NCBI GenBank assembly: GCA_017979445.1
Contig: CM030714.1
Location: 10,181,069-10,245,068 of the forward strand
Length of the DNA stretch: 64,000 bases
Source: Akebia trifoliata
Taxonomy: Eukaryota; Streptophyta; Magnoliopsida; Ranunculales; Lardizabalaceae
Reading direction: 5' to 3'
This document shows, piece after piece, positions 22,452 to 33,963 of this stretch. Positions within the stretch are counted from its first letter, which is position 1. Every line of letters begins with the position of its first letter. Below the pieces are notes generated by a model. It was not told the origin of the DNA, searched no databases, and saw only the letters and a list, made by a program, of their open reading frames with translations. The position numbers and the translations under genes are program-made.

Positions 22452-23927
22452 ATGATTCCAACAAGTCCTCTTTCTCTTCTGTTCGTGATTGCTGGTGTGT
22501 TTGTTGTTCTTCGAGTTCTCTTATCTTGTACTGGTTTATTATATCTTTGGAAAAAATGGTGGAGATCGATTGAAGATCGGTTTCATGTGTATCAGTTCTA
22601 CAAAGTTCCAGAATACAACGAAGGTTTTCAAGAGAATCAACTTTACAGGAAAGTTTCAACTTATTTGAGTTCTTTGTCTTCGATCGAAGATTCTGATTTC
22701 GCCAACTTGTTCTCTGGAAAGAAATCGAACGAGATTTCTGTCCAACTTGATTCGAATCAGAAAGTACACGACTCGTTCCTTGGAGCGAGAGTTTCGTGGA
22801 AAAATGAAGAGAAAAGTGAGGGAAACAATTGCAGAACGTTCGTTTTGAAGATCAAGAAGAAAGATAAGCGACGGATCCTTCGTCCGTACCTCCAACACAT
22901 CCACTCTGTTACAGATGAGATCGAGTTGAGAAGAAAAGAAGTGAAGCTTTTTACAAATGCGGAAACAGAGCATCGAAGCGGTAGCGCAAGATGGAGATCC
23001 GTACCTTTCACGCATCCTTCGACACTCGAAACAGTCGCCATGGATTCCGATCTGAAAAACAAGGTGAAATCCGACCTCGAATCGTTCCTCAAATCGAAAC
23101 AATACTATCATCGACTCGGCCGGGTCTGGAAACGAAGCTACCTATTGTACGGTCCATCAGGGACTGGAAAATCGAGTTTCGTAGCAGCCATGGCGAAATT
23201 CCTCTGTTACGATGTTTACGATGTCGATCTTTCGAAAGTGTCCAAGGATTCGGATCTGAAATTGCTTTTGTTACAAACAACTACCAGATCGATGGTCGTA
23301 GTCGAAGATCTTGATCGATTCCTCACAGAGAAATCGATGGCTATGAGTCTATCAGGGATTCTCAATTTCATGGATGGAATCTTCTCTTGTTGTGGAGAAG
23401 AACGAGTGATGGTTTTCACGATGAACAGTAAAGAACACATCGATCCCTCCATATTAAGACCTGGAAGGATCGATGTTCAGATATATTTCCCTCTCTGCGA
23501 TTTCTCTGCGTTTAAGATTCTTGCGAACAGTCATTTAGGGCTTAAAGATCACAAACTTTTCCCTCAAGTGGAAGAAATTTTCCAAAACGGAGCGACTCTG
23601 AGTCCAGCTGAAATCGGTGAGATCATGATTGTGAATCGGAGCTCACCGAGTCGAGCTCTTAAATCGGTTATTACGGCTTTGCAAACCAACAGTGATCATG
23701 GAAGAGGAGGGTCAGGGAAGATGGGGATGCGAGTGGGCGAGACCGGTTCGTCGAAAGAACGATCCGGAGACGAGTCGAGTGAACCCAGTGGGGTGATTTG
23801 CAGAGAAAGTATCCACACAGTACGAGAGTTTAGAAAACTGTACGGTCTGTTGAGAATGAGAAGCAGTGGTAGTAGAAAAGCGAGCGCATTGGACATGAGT
23901 TCGGATTCAGTGGAGAAGGAAGGTTAA
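22452..23927 (+). CDS. BCS1-like AAA-ATPase, At2g46620 type, membrane-anchored
   Basis: Intact single-exon frame of 491 codons, the length I recall for the Arabidopsis At2g46620 protein. Plant BCS1-like/AATP proteins are membrane-bound ATPases of the endoplasmic reticulum, mitochondria or plasma membrane, linked in several cases to stress and development; the substrate is unknown. Seen here: an N-terminal hydrophobic segment (about residues 8-30) that should anchor the protein; an AAA-associated region (about 30-190); Walker A GPSGTGKS at 234-241; Walker B MVVVEDLD at 281-288 with Glu285 and Asp286; sensor-1 Asn325; arginine fingers in RPGR (Arg336, Arg339); and a Ser/Gly-rich, probably disordered C-tail after about 415. 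All catalytic residues are present. The first ATG fits because it starts the hydrophobic anchor and follows a CT-rich leader. It stands alone among mobile elements. Confidence 0.93.
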   Translation: MIPTSPLSLLFVIAGVFVVLRVLLSCTGLLYLWKKWWRSIEDRFHVYQFYKVPEYNEGFQENQLYRKVSTYLSSLSSIEDSDFANLFSGKKSNEISVQLDSNQKVHDSFLGARVSWKNEEKSEGNNCRTFVLKIKKKDKRRILRPYLQHIHSVTDEIELRRKEVKLFTNAETEHRSGSARWRSVPFTHPSTLETVAMDSDLKNKVKSDLESFLKSKQYYHRLGRVWKRSYLLYGPSGTGKSSFVAAMAKFLCYDVYDVDLSKVSKDSDLKLLLLQTTTRSMVVVEDLDRFLTEKSMAMSLSGILNFMDGIFSCCGEERVMVFTMNSKEHIDPSILRPGRIDVQIYFPLCDFSAFKILANSHLGLKDHKLFPQVEEIFQNGATLSPAEIGEIMIVNRSSPSRALKSVITALQTNSDHGRGGSGKMGMRVGETGSSKERSGDESSEPSGVICRESIHTVREFRKLYGLLRMRSSGSRKASALDMSSDSVEKEG

Positions 23928-24449
23928 CGAATTGTACGGATACGGGTACGGTGATAAGGTACGTAACATATCGGGAAACTCTCCAGACGGACCGTATCGG
24001 CACGTGTTCTATACGATACGTTTGTCTGAAGAAAAAGGGGAAGGTTTTTAGTTGGAATTTTGGGACACACGAGTTCCTGTGGGCTGGGAATTTTATACAG
24101 AACTCGTGTTTCTTCTTTGATTCTTTTTTCTTATTATTTTCTCCCTTAAATTTCGCCGTTGTTTCCTCCAATTTGTTTATGCTCCATTTGAATTTTTATC
24201 AAAATTGAAACAGATCAAAATTTATAAGAAAGTTATTTTAGCCGTTTAAGCCTTGCCTCGTAATTTGTGATTTTTGGCTGCTCGATTTGAGCATTCTTTG
24301 TAATGGCTTGAAACGTCTTTTTTTTTTTTTAAATTTGTAAGTGGTGAAAGATAAGAGTTTTGGTCCCAAATTTGTGGTCACACTTATTTTTATTTTTTAT
24401 TATTAATTAATCGTGAATATCTCCACCCACCTGGTTGCTAACCCCCCAA
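23928..24449. other. 3' flank of the AAA-ATPase gene
   Basis: Presumed 3' UTR and spacer: T-rich stretches and several AT-rich signals, but no single clear polyadenylation site. Frames on both strands here have no recognisable domain. Confidence 0.4.
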
Positions 24450-24600
24450 AAAAGGGAGCGTAGTGCCAAGCCGAGCCTTGATAAGTTTCTCAAGAAGAGT
24501 AGGTCAATTGTTCAAAATCCTACAAAATTATGAATCTCATGGGGTTATATTATCACACACTTTACTAGTTCAATGAGGTGATACAATACACCAAAACTAA
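24450..24600 (+). mobile_element. tRNA-derived SINE, second copy
   Basis: Contains GTGCCAAGCCGAGCCTTGATAAG and a worn B-box region (TGTTCAAAATCC), matching the SINE at 7915. Boundaries are not sharp. Confidence 0.45.
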
Positions 24601-24810
24601 GAGTCATGCTGGAATAACATTGAAATTTACATCAATTATACATTCTGATGAAGTGGTTCACACATAATCATAAATGATTTCGTCGAGGTGTTTCATTCAC
24701 CATTATTTTAAAACTAATGTCTTTTTTCTTTATAGATGCTATTGCCACACTAACTTTTGCTAATGCCATCTCAATTCTTATGTAAATCATCAAAGAATTT
24801 AACACATTTA

Positions 24811-25860
24811 GGCGGTGTTTGTTTGCGCTATTTTTCAGTGCTTATTGCTGAAAAAAATTAAATTTAGCACTTTTGTCAAAATAGCGCGTTTGTTTACTTG
24901 TGCTTATTGCTGAAAATAAGTGAAAAAAATTCAGCACTATTTTGATGCTGAAAAAAAGTGCTGAAGCGGTAAGCACTTAGCTTTTTTCAAGATGGACAAG
25001 TATGCCCTTATTCTTAAAAGGATATTACCTCTTATATCCCATGGATAAGTATATAAACACCCCACAAATTAATAAACCCACACCATAGCTAAATTATTTT
25101 ATCTTATATGGGTTAAAAGTTTTGGAATGAATTGATTTTTGGTGAGGATGATCTCTACAATGAGGAGATCATCCTCACAAAAAATTAGCACATCTTGAAA
25201 CTTCTAACCCTATCAAAACAAGTTCAAGAACCGTAAATTGTCCATTTTTTTTTTTTTTTGAAAACTATTTTTAATGAGTTAGAAGTTTCAAAATAGATTG
25301 ATTTTTGGTGAGGATGATCTCTAGACCATATAGATTATCCTCACTAAAAATTTGCTCATTCCAAAAACTTTAACCTGTATAAAACAAAATAAAAAATGGC
25401 TATAGTGTGGGTTGCCCTTATTAATTCATAGGGTGTTTTTATAATTACATATCCTTCATTTCCATTGAAAATTATTCATCCAAAATTAAGTTCTTTTAAA
25501 GTTGATTTCAAATTTTGGTGACTTGTATGACATTATTATTTTTAATTTGAAATTTGTGGGTTTTTATAAATAGAAATTATTATTTATAAATTGAAGATTT
25601 GAGTATTATTTATTATTTAAAAATAAATTGTATTTTAATTTTATAAGAAATAATATATTTTATTGTGTTTGATAATAAATAAGCATTTGAAACATGTAAA
25701 CAATGTATAATATGATTGTAAGGGTAACAAAGACAATTTATCAATTTCAGTAATGTGTAACAAATATGATTCAACATCTAAACAAACAACTTTTTCAGCA
25801 CTTAAATTCAGCGCTTAATGCTATTCAGCACTTATTTTTTTCAGTTTAACAAACAACACC
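24811..25860. mobile_element. PIF/Harbinger-like non-autonomous element, 1050 bp
   Basis: Starts GGCGGTGTTTGTTTG and ends AACAAACAACACC, inverted, with TTA on both sides (24808-24810 and 25861-25863). TIR style and TTA target duplication fit PIF/Harbinger. The subterminal parts are rich in CAGCACTT/AAGTGCTGAA motifs in both orientations, possible transposase-binding sites. No transposase frame. A separate foldback (25051-25444) is nested in it. Confidence 0.7.
25051..25444. mobile_element. Nested foldback element, copy 2
   Basis: Outer arms (ATAAACACCCCACAAATTAA) answer the right end (TTAATTCATAGGGTGTTTTTAT). Inner arms carry GGTGAGGATGATCTCTA and GAGATCATCCTCAC in alternating orientation, the same design as at 5137-5513. 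It lies inside the Harbinger-like element. Confidence 0.55.
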
Positions 25861-25863
25861 TTA

Positions 25864-26461
25864 GTGTGGCAATAGCAGTTTTTTTTTTTTCCTGACCTGT
25901 GTGAGACATAATTGATCTAAAATTTTCATACGTTAGTTGAGGATGCAAACGACATGGTTTCATTCAAAATCACATAAAAGAAACTTTCATACAGTCGTAC
26001 ATGTTAGAATCATTGAAAATGAGGCAAAAAAAGCATTACAACCATGACCTGTAAGATGTAAATAGATAAGAAACGAAGGCAAAGATACATAGTCTAGGAT
26101 ATTTTAAGTTGAAATTATGTTGGCATCATTTTTAACTTGATTTTCAGAGTGCAATCTTATAGATACTACTAGGCATTCATCCAGGGTCATGGTATCAAAC
26201 ATGTTCAAGAAGATCAAGAGTAATGAGTTGAACTAGAATTTGCATCCCAAATGTGTTATTATTGTATATATCATCTATGTCAACGTCACCCATGACATCG
26301 TCTGTGGTAGCATGAGTAGTGTCCTAGACGCCAACCTATATGGTTTAGACACACTACAAAGAGTACATAAGACAGTTGTGATCTTCCACCTGCTATCTCA
26401 AACTTGTGGAAGCACCTAGGAACAGCTAACAACCGATTGTGTGATAGTTAAGCCGCGTAAT
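25864..26461. other. Intergenic, nothing recognised
   Basis: No gene or bounded repeat seen. Base composition is less AT-rich than its surroundings near 26200-26450, but no frame is maintained. Confidence 0.4.
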
Positions 26462-26654
26462 GCCCCCCCCAAATTCTCATTTTGTTCTAAGACACAAGTT
26501 AAAGTGCAATAAATACACTTCGAAAATTAAATTTTATATCAAAATTACCTTTAAAAAAATATTTTTTTTCACCAAAATACCCTCATATGCTTATTCTCAA
26601 AGTGTATTTAGTGCACTTTAATGTGTGCCCTATACCAGAATGGGAATTTGGGGC
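26462..26654. mobile_element. ACACGTTAA-related palindromic MITE, copy 4
   Basis: GCAATAAATACACTTCG on the left answers AAAGTGTATTTAGTGCAC on the right, as in the other copies. The outermost bases differ (CCCCAAATTCTCATT against AATGGGAATTTGGGG), so this is a subfamily with different termini. Confidence 0.55.
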
Positions 26655-27419
26655 TTTAATGAAGGCCTCAAGTATTTATATGCATTTAGGTACACATGGG
26701 AATTGGATAGTTATCCATATCATGGTCTCCTGGTGGTACACTTATTGCCCCATGTGAGAATGGAAACCTAACCATGATCACAAAACCTTTGACATTTGAC
26801 ATTTTTAATAGAGCAAGTCTAATATATCTCAACTTTTGAAAAAAAAAAAAAAAAATCATATTTATTTGACTTGGCCTGATTTGAGCCATCATCATCAAAG
26901 TCAAATTCAATCAAAAGAAGGTGCTTTCCAGTTGTCAACAATATGACCCATTAAATATTTTTTAATTAAATTAACAAAAATGCCCTACAAAGGGCCGTAA
27001 GTCAAATGTCAGTAAAACAAATCCATTAGAATATTCTACAGTTGAGAAGCCGTATGAATAATTCAATGGAGTATGTGAATATTAATATGCGTAGGCACTA
27101 ATAAGAGATAATATAATATAAGATTATATTATAATGTTTCTTCTAATACAACATTGATTATACTGTATTATACTTGTTATAATATATGGTATGAAACATG
27201 AATCGAATCTGGTAACATAGGTTTGAAAAATTGGGCCTTAGTGACCGCACGATGAAATGGTTATGGGTACGAAAGCATAAAATGTTACGTATACCTTGGA
27301 CTCATACCTCAAATCATAATATGTACATTTACTATTACGGAGTGGTATTGCTAGCAGAAATTAATTTGATTTCCTCATTGGGTGTGTGATCTTTCGTTGC
27401 AATGGTATATGCATATTGT
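26655..27419. other. Intergenic, nothing recognised
   Basis: AT-rich with a poly-A run near 26840 and alternating AT stretches near 27110-27190. The minus-strand frame at 26686-26910 is interrupted by low-complexity sequence and not supported. Confidence 0.4.
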
Positions 27420-27421
27420 TG

Positions 27422-28015
27422 GGTAAATTATTAAAAGTGGATAAAATATTTTAATATTTATAAAAAATGAATCTATTTTTTCAAAAATTATCAAAAACGA
27501 ATTAAGTTTCTAGACAATCCAGCGTTTTAATAACTTGTTGGACTGTCCAATGTTTTAAATGAAGGTTAAACTGCTGGAATGTTAAAGTAAGATTAAAACG
27601 TTGGAAAGTCCAACGCAGGCAATGAGGCACTTGCCTCCACAAGAATTTTCAAAGTCTATGGATTAGTGAGTTATTACGATAGATTTTAACGATGGATAAA
27701 AAAATCTGTCACTTATACCCTCACCATTTTTTTTTCCACTTTTAATTGCCTCTAGAACTATTTTTTTCCACTCTTACTTGCCCCCACAATTTTTTTTCCC
27801 GCATGGGCGAAATCCTAGCTCCGTCCTTGGTCCAACGTTTTGACTTTTAATTATTTTGAGAGCATTTTTTATAAAACAATGTATTTAACACATTAGACAG
27901 TCCAAAAGTTACTAAAATGCTAGATTGTCCAATGACTTAATTCATTTTTGATAATTTTTGAAAAAATAATTTTTTTTTAAATATTAAAATATTTTACCCT
28001 CTTTTAATAATTTTT
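27422..28015. mobile_element. Long-TIR (Mutator-like?) foldback element
   Basis: Arms of about 130 bases are inverted. The left arm runs from GGTAAATTATTAAAAGTGG through TCAAAAATTATCAAAAACGA to TTGGACTGTCCAATG; the right arm reads back as GGAAAAATTATTAAAAGAGG, TCAAAAATTATCAAAAATGA, TTTGGACTGTCTAATG. The middle (27615-27830) holds unrelated sequence with a GGCGAAATCCTAGCTCCGTCC stretch. Long TIRs without a coding core suggest a MULE-type foldback; no clean 9-bp duplication was found. Confidence 0.5.
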
Positions 28016-28020
28016 CCTAT

Positions 28021-28973
28021 ATTATTAGGTGTACTAGCACTAAAAAATCAGTCTGATTGATGATTTCTAGCCTTTGGATTTCAAGCATTTATCATTATGG
28101 ACTAGAAATTGTCTCTTGTGCATGGACCACGAAATGCTGTTGTGCCAGTTGAACAAGGCTAGGCTGAGCAGTCATGGTGTAGTGGGCCTGAATGAGTGTT
28201 ACACATGATATTTTGATCATTCAAGCACTTTGTTTTATGAAAATATGAATTTTTTTTCTTCTGGCCGGCCAAAATGGTTGACTGTGTGGCACTCTTTTTC
28301 TATGTCATGCCTTTTGACTTCAAAAGGAACATCTTCATCAAAAATTTGATATATAAATCCCAAAATTCGATATTTCACAATCTTGCAGACCAACTTACCT
28401 TGTTTGGACCAGCCAAATTGATGGCAGATTTCTCAATCTAAAAACCTATAAATAAATAATAAAAAATTGCTCAAATCGAATGATACTAGAAATCTTGATG
28501 TCGAGGTTGTTTATGATTCACGCCAAGATCATTATGATCAATCATCAGAGATGATTGTTACATAGTTTGGGCTCCATGCAGGAAACCTATGTCCATCTTT
28601 TATATCGTGTCATCTTTGAAACAATGACAGCAATAATACCAGTTATGCTTTACAAGTGGACAATCAAATACAACAAAGCCCAAACAACCTTGACCACAAT
28701 CAAAACAAGTTATTGATAACATAGGCAACTTAAGCAATTGATCATGTTGTTGGAAACTGGGTACTCATTTAAATCCGACATTTGCACCTCTTTGTGCACA
28801 TGTTGATTTTTGGATCAATGGTTCTAAATTCCAATTAGAACTTTGGATTTTCTTATAAGGTTCCTGTTTACACGTATGAACCCGTCCACTATCTTTATCA
28901 ACTTTAAAGCTAATAGAAGTATAACACTAAAATTTCACAAGGCAAAAACAACACTAACATCTAAAGCAAAAGA
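28021..28973. other. Intergenic, nothing recognised
   Basis: No gene, RNA gene or bounded element found in this stretch. Confidence 0.4.
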
Positions 28974-29078
28974 ATCATGATAATCTAACTACCCCATGTG
29001 GCACACTCAATTGACTCTCCTGATGTGATAAGTTCAAGAACCGTAGATTTATACGTCTCGGGATACAAAACTGCATTT
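28974..29078. mobile_element. Left half of a MITE split by a chromovirus
   Basis: This arm (GATAATCTAACTACCCC, TGGCACACTCAATTGACTC, ACCGTAGATTTATACG) is the reverse complement, with some divergence, of 34290-34398 on the other side of the retrotransposon. Together they form one ~215-bp palindromic MITE of the CCATAGATC family, opened at its loop. The last five bases, CATTT, are the target duplication of the inserted element. Confidence 0.75.
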
Positions 29079-29491
29079 TGATAAAAATCTCATTTGCATG
29101 ACTTGCATATGTGGCTTTGGTCCTGTTTAGAAGTTGCACACAGAAAGATTGGAGAAGTTGGCTGAGATATTTTCTTTGTTAATTTATTAATTGTTTACTT
29201 GCAATTGAAATAGTCAAGTAATAGTTAGTTATTAAATGTAAAGAGTTGCTGAAAGCTCTCCTAGTATTTAGTTCCACTAGTCAGAGTTGCTGAAAGCTCT
29301 CCTAGTATTCAGTTCCACTAGTTGGAGTTGCTGAAAGCTCTCCTTATTATCTTGGGTTATTGTTGTAATAATTGTGGCCTATTTAGGTTCACTCCGGAAG
29401 GAAATAAAGCACGATGAGCTTGAATACAAATTACTCCCCAAACCTCTGTTCTTCTTCTTCTCTTTTCTTCCCAAAAAATTCTTCCTTATTA
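29079..29491 (+). repeat. 5' LTR of the chromovirus, 413 bp
   Basis: Starts TGATAAAAATC, ends in TA where the 3' copy ends in CA. It contains three tandem copies of a ~40-bp unit beginning GAGTTGCTGAAAGCTCTCC (about 29234-29345); the 3' LTR has two. The rest aligns along its length with the 3' LTR. Confidence 0.93.
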
Positions 29492-29492
29492 G

Positions 29493-29504
29493 TGGTATCA
29501 GACC
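29493..29504 (+). other. Primer binding site, initiator-Met tRNA type
   Basis: TGGTATCAGACC one base after the LTR matches the usual plant PBS complementary to the 3' end of initiator methionine tRNA, except for a difference in the last bases. Confidence 0.85.
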
Positions 29505-29515
29505 CATTCCGGTTC

Positions 29516-32500
29516 ATGGATACACGTGGTAAAACAAACGCAGAGTTTCGTAATGAGGTTAATGAAGCCCTTGCCTATCACGATACCAACTTCGACGAAT
29601 TAAACCACAATTTTAGTCGGGTCAGTGATGCCTTACAAGGAGTCCTTGCCGAAATGCAGGCATTGCGAATGGCCCAACCCAGTCGCACCCTTGACAGAGA
29701 AGTTAATCCATTTGCGGTTGGAGAAACTTCCCACAACAGGTCTTCTGCCACAACCACTCCCATTCGAGATCAGAATCACACTAACCTCAAGCTGAATTTT
29801 CCGACCTATGGAGGCAAGGATCCCACCGGGTGGGTATTCAAAGCCGAGCAGTACTTTGAGTTTAAGAATATCGACTCTCCACAACAAGTGCAGTTGGCAT
29901 CATTTCAACTGGAAAATGTCGCACTTCAATGGTATCGATGGTATACAAAAAATCATGGTCCCTTACGCTGGAACGAGTTTACCAAAGCCCTCCTCCATCG
30001 CTTTGCTCCAACTAATTATGATGATCCGTCAGAAGCATTATCACGTCTCAGACAAACTACGACAGTTAATGCGTACCAAGAGGCATTTGAAAAATTATCC
30101 CACAAGGTAGATGATCTTCCGGAAAAAAATTTGGTTGGTTGTTTTATTGCAGGGTTGAAAGATGAAATTCGATTGGATGTATGCGTTAAGCAACCGAAAA
30201 CACTATCTGAAACAATCAGTGTGGCTCACCTCATTGAAGAACGAAACCAATTTCAGCGAAAACCGGGTGATTATTTTCGGCCTGCAGCACCCTTACACCC
30301 AACCAGACCCTAACCAAGTTCCACGGTGGGACTTCTTGGACCTTCTCCTTCTCAGCAGCCTACTCAGGCAATTAGACATTTCAACGGGCCTGTTCGGCGT
30401 CTCACGGGACAAGAAGCTAAGGAGAGACGAGAAAAGGGCCTATGTTTTTATTGCGATAAGAAGTACATACCCGGACACCACTGTTCACGACCACAGTTGT
30501 TCTTGATGGTAGATGTGTTACCGGGAGATGAAATCGACGATGTGGACATGGACATAGAGCCCTCCGAAGAGGCCATTCCAGAAATATCGTTCCATGCCTT
30601 GGCTGGAACAACACATCCACAAACTTTTCGGGTTATCGACAAGGTAGGAAATCATGAATTAATAGTGCTAATTGATGGGGGCAGCACCCACAATTTTATC
30701 GATCAGTCTGTTGTTACCAAACTTGGACTATATGTGGTTCGTGATAAGGTATTTCAGGTAACGGTCGGAAATAAAGAAATAATAGAGTGCACAAGTCGTT
30801 GTGTGGGACTCTCCATCTCCATCCAAGGTCTCATAGTACGAGCTGATTTTTACGTACTTCTTGTTGCAGTTTGTCAGGTAGTTTTGGGGGTGCAATGGTT
30901 GGAAACGTTAGGTCCAATTGAAACTAACTACAAAAAGCTCAGTATGTCCTTCACACAATCCGGTCAGACTTATGTTTTGCAAGGGATGAACCATTCCGAG
31001 CTCACTCCCATGAGTGACAAAGAATTATTGCATTTATGAGGTATGGGGTTTTTTGTTCATGTGGTTACAGAGGGGGCAACCATCCAAGACACCAAATTAC
31101 CACCGGAACTCAGTCAAATACTATCAGAGTTCGCACACGTGTTTGAGGAATGCGCAGTCACGACCATCGGATTCCATTGCTACCAAACCAGCCACCAGTT
31201 AATGCAAAACCCTATAGGTACCCGCATTACCAAAAAAATGAGATCGAAAATCTAGTCAAGGAATTCTTCAAAATCGGAATTATTCGACCTAGTCGGAGTC
31301 CATTTTCGTCGTCGGTCTTGCTAATCAAGAAGTCAGATGGATCTTGGCACTTTTGCGTCGACTACCAGGCACTCAATGTTATCACAGTTAAGGATAAATT
31401 TTCGATACCAGTCATCGACAAGCTGCTTGATGAATTACATGGCGCAAAATTTTTTTGAAACTAGACTTGTGTTCTGGGTACCACCAAATCAGAGTCCATG
31501 AAGAAGATATACCAAAAACTGCCTTTCAAACTCATGACGGACACTATGAATTCCTAGTGATGCCGTTCGGTTTGACAAACGCCCCGGCTTCCTTTCAAAG
31601 TCTTATGAACGACATTTTTCGGCCACATTTGCGAAGGTTTATTCTTGTTTTTTTTTTTTGATATCTTGGTGTATAGCCAGTCTTGGAAGGATTATCTACA
31701 ACACTTGACACAAGTGCTTCAAATTCTGTCTGAGCACCACTTATATGTAAAACTCTCCAAGTGCCAGTTTGGGGTAATGAAAGTGGGGTATTTGGGTCAC
31801 CTTATTTCCTTCGATGGTGTGGCAGTTGATCCGGCGAAGATACAATCAATTCAGAATTGGCCAGTGCCCACATCGACTAAGGGTGTTCGCGGGTTCCTTG
31901 GTTTGGCAGGGTATTACCGCAAATTTGTGAGGGGTTTTGGTGTGATAGCAGCGCCATTGACAAAGCTTCTAACCAAAGATGGGTTTAGCTGGTCAGATGA
32001 GTCTCTTTTGGCCTTTAACAAATTGAAAAATGCTCTCATTTCACCTCCGGTATTGCGGCTGCCCGACTTTGCACAGCAGTTTGTGGTGGAATGTGACGCA
32101 TGTGGGGATGGTTTAAGTGCCATTTTGTCTCAACAAAACCAGCCAATAGCTTATTACAGTGAAACCTTGAAAGGGAAGGCCAAATTATTATCAACTGATG
32201 ACAAGGAAATGTTAGCTGTGGTAAAAGCCGTTCGAAAGTGGCGACCATACCTCTTGGGCAAGCCGTTTGTAATCAAAACGGACCACCGAAGTCTAAAATA
32301 TCTCTTAGAGTAAAGAATCACCACGCCTTCGCAAGCACGATGGCTACCTAAAATAATGGGATTCGATTATTCTATTCAGTATAAAAAAGGTAAAGACAAC
32401 CAAGGTGCCGACGCTCTCTCACGCATTGCCATTTTCCAATTTCAGGCTTTGTCTTTACCGATTGCAGATTGGTGGTCGACACTACAACAGGAGGTACTCC

Positions 32501-33963
32501 AACATCCTTATTATGCAACTTTGTCTACTAATCTGTCTTTAAATTGTATTCGAAGGGATGGAGTTTGGATGCAAAATGGAAAAATTCACTTGAGTCCCAC
32601 CTCATCACTGTTACCAGTTGTTTTGGCCGATGGCCATTCTTCTCCAGCCGCTGGCCATTTCGATTATCTAAAGACTCTTACTCGAATTTCTGCTAGTTTT
32701 GTTTGGCCTGGCATCCGCACCTCTGTTAAGGAATTCATTCGAAATTATGAGGTGTGTCAACGATGTAAAAATGAGACCCTTCGTCCAGCTGGATTGCTTC
32801 AACCCCTACAAATTCCGTAGCGAGTTTGGACGGAAATATCCATGGACTTTGTCGAAGGATTACCGACGTCACAGGGCCACAACGTGATCATGGTTGTTGT
32901 TGATCGTCTCTCGAAGTATGCACATTTTGTGCCATTAAAGCACCCTTACACAGCAACATCAGTAGTTAAATGCTTTATCAACAATGTTGTGCGATTGCAT
33001 GGTATGCCTCTTTCAATCATCAGCGACCGAGACAAAATTTTCATTAGTACTTTTTGGCAATCTTTGTTCAAGTTGCATGGCACGTCACTGTGTTTCAGTT
33101 CCAGTTATCACCCACAAACCGACGGCCAAACCGAGGTGGTGAATCGCACCCTTGAGCAATATCTACGATGCTTCACTTACGACCAGCCCAAAAGGTGGAT
33201 GGAGTGGCTTTCTTGGGCAGAGTATGGATACAATACAGCTATCCATTCCTCTACCAAATTGTCTCCTTTCGAAGCAGTTTATGGGGTTCCTCCTCCATCT
33301 ATGATATCTTACATTCTAGGCACAACAAAAGTTCAGGCTGTAGATGACTTGCTGCGCACAAGAGAGGAAATACTTCCGAAGCTACGAAGAAATTTGTTGG
33401 AAGCACAAATGTGCATGAAGGCATAGGCGGACCTGCATCGTCGTGAAGTCACCTTTGAGGTAGGTGATTATGTATTCTTAAGGCTGCAGCCATATCGCCA
33501 AAAAACAGCGGCTTTCCGAAGTTCTTTAAAATTGGCACCTAGATTTTTCGGACCTTTCAAGATCCTTGCCCGAATCGGGTCGGTGGCTTAAAAACTAGAC
33601 CTTCCAGCGGAAGCACGAATACACGATGTTTTTCAAGTTAGTTTGCTCAAAAAGAAGTGGGGACCCATCAACGAGACAACGATTGTAACACTTCCTCCCG
33701 TCTCAGCGGACGCTACTGTGCTACCAGAACCTGAGTTCATCTTGGACCGTAGGGTTATTAAAAAGGGAAAATACCGTCCGAAAACGAAAATTCTGGTCCA
33801 GTGGAAGGGAGCTCCTCCAGAAGATGCTTCTTGGGAGAACTTGTGGCATTTCTCCAAAACTTATCCAAAATTCGGCCTTGAGGACAAGGACCTTCCTAGG
33901 TGGGGATGGATTGATAAGAATCTCATTTGCATGACTTGCATATGTGGCTTTGGTCCTATTTAG
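29516..33963 (+). pseudogene. Chromovirus gag-pol, interrupted
   Basis: The ATG at 29516, 12 bases past the PBS, opens a Gag with the usual capsid block (about 29790-30250), followed by a CX2C..GHxC zinc knuckle at 30443-30484 and an aspartic protease with DGGSTHNF at 30674. RT spans about 31250-31750, RNase H to about 32313, integrase about 32600-33300 with an HHCC-like N-terminus and an intact D, D-35-E triad (codons at 32845, 33025, 33133). A chromodomain closes the frame (about 33733-33880), which in this family directs integration to marked chromatin. Breaks: stops at 30311, 31037, 32311, 32818, 33424 and 33589; frameshifts near 31150, in a T-run at 31450 and in a 12-base T-run at 31648-31659. 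The last has consumed one of the two aspartates of the RT active site. Confidence 0.9.
33897..33910 (+). other. Polypurine tract of the chromovirus
   Basis: The purine-rich AGGTGGGGATGGA stretch immediately before the 3' LTR is the expected plus-strand primer site. Confidence 0.7.

Noticed and set aside
22452..24208. Several open frames antisense to or in other frames of the AAA-ATPase gene
   Set aside because: They overlap the strongly supported gene, have no recognisable domain and are shadows of its codon structure.
31645..33963. Chromovirus as an active element
   Set aside because: Although integrase residues and LTRs are well kept, six stops and three shifts including the RT active site make autonomous activity implausible.
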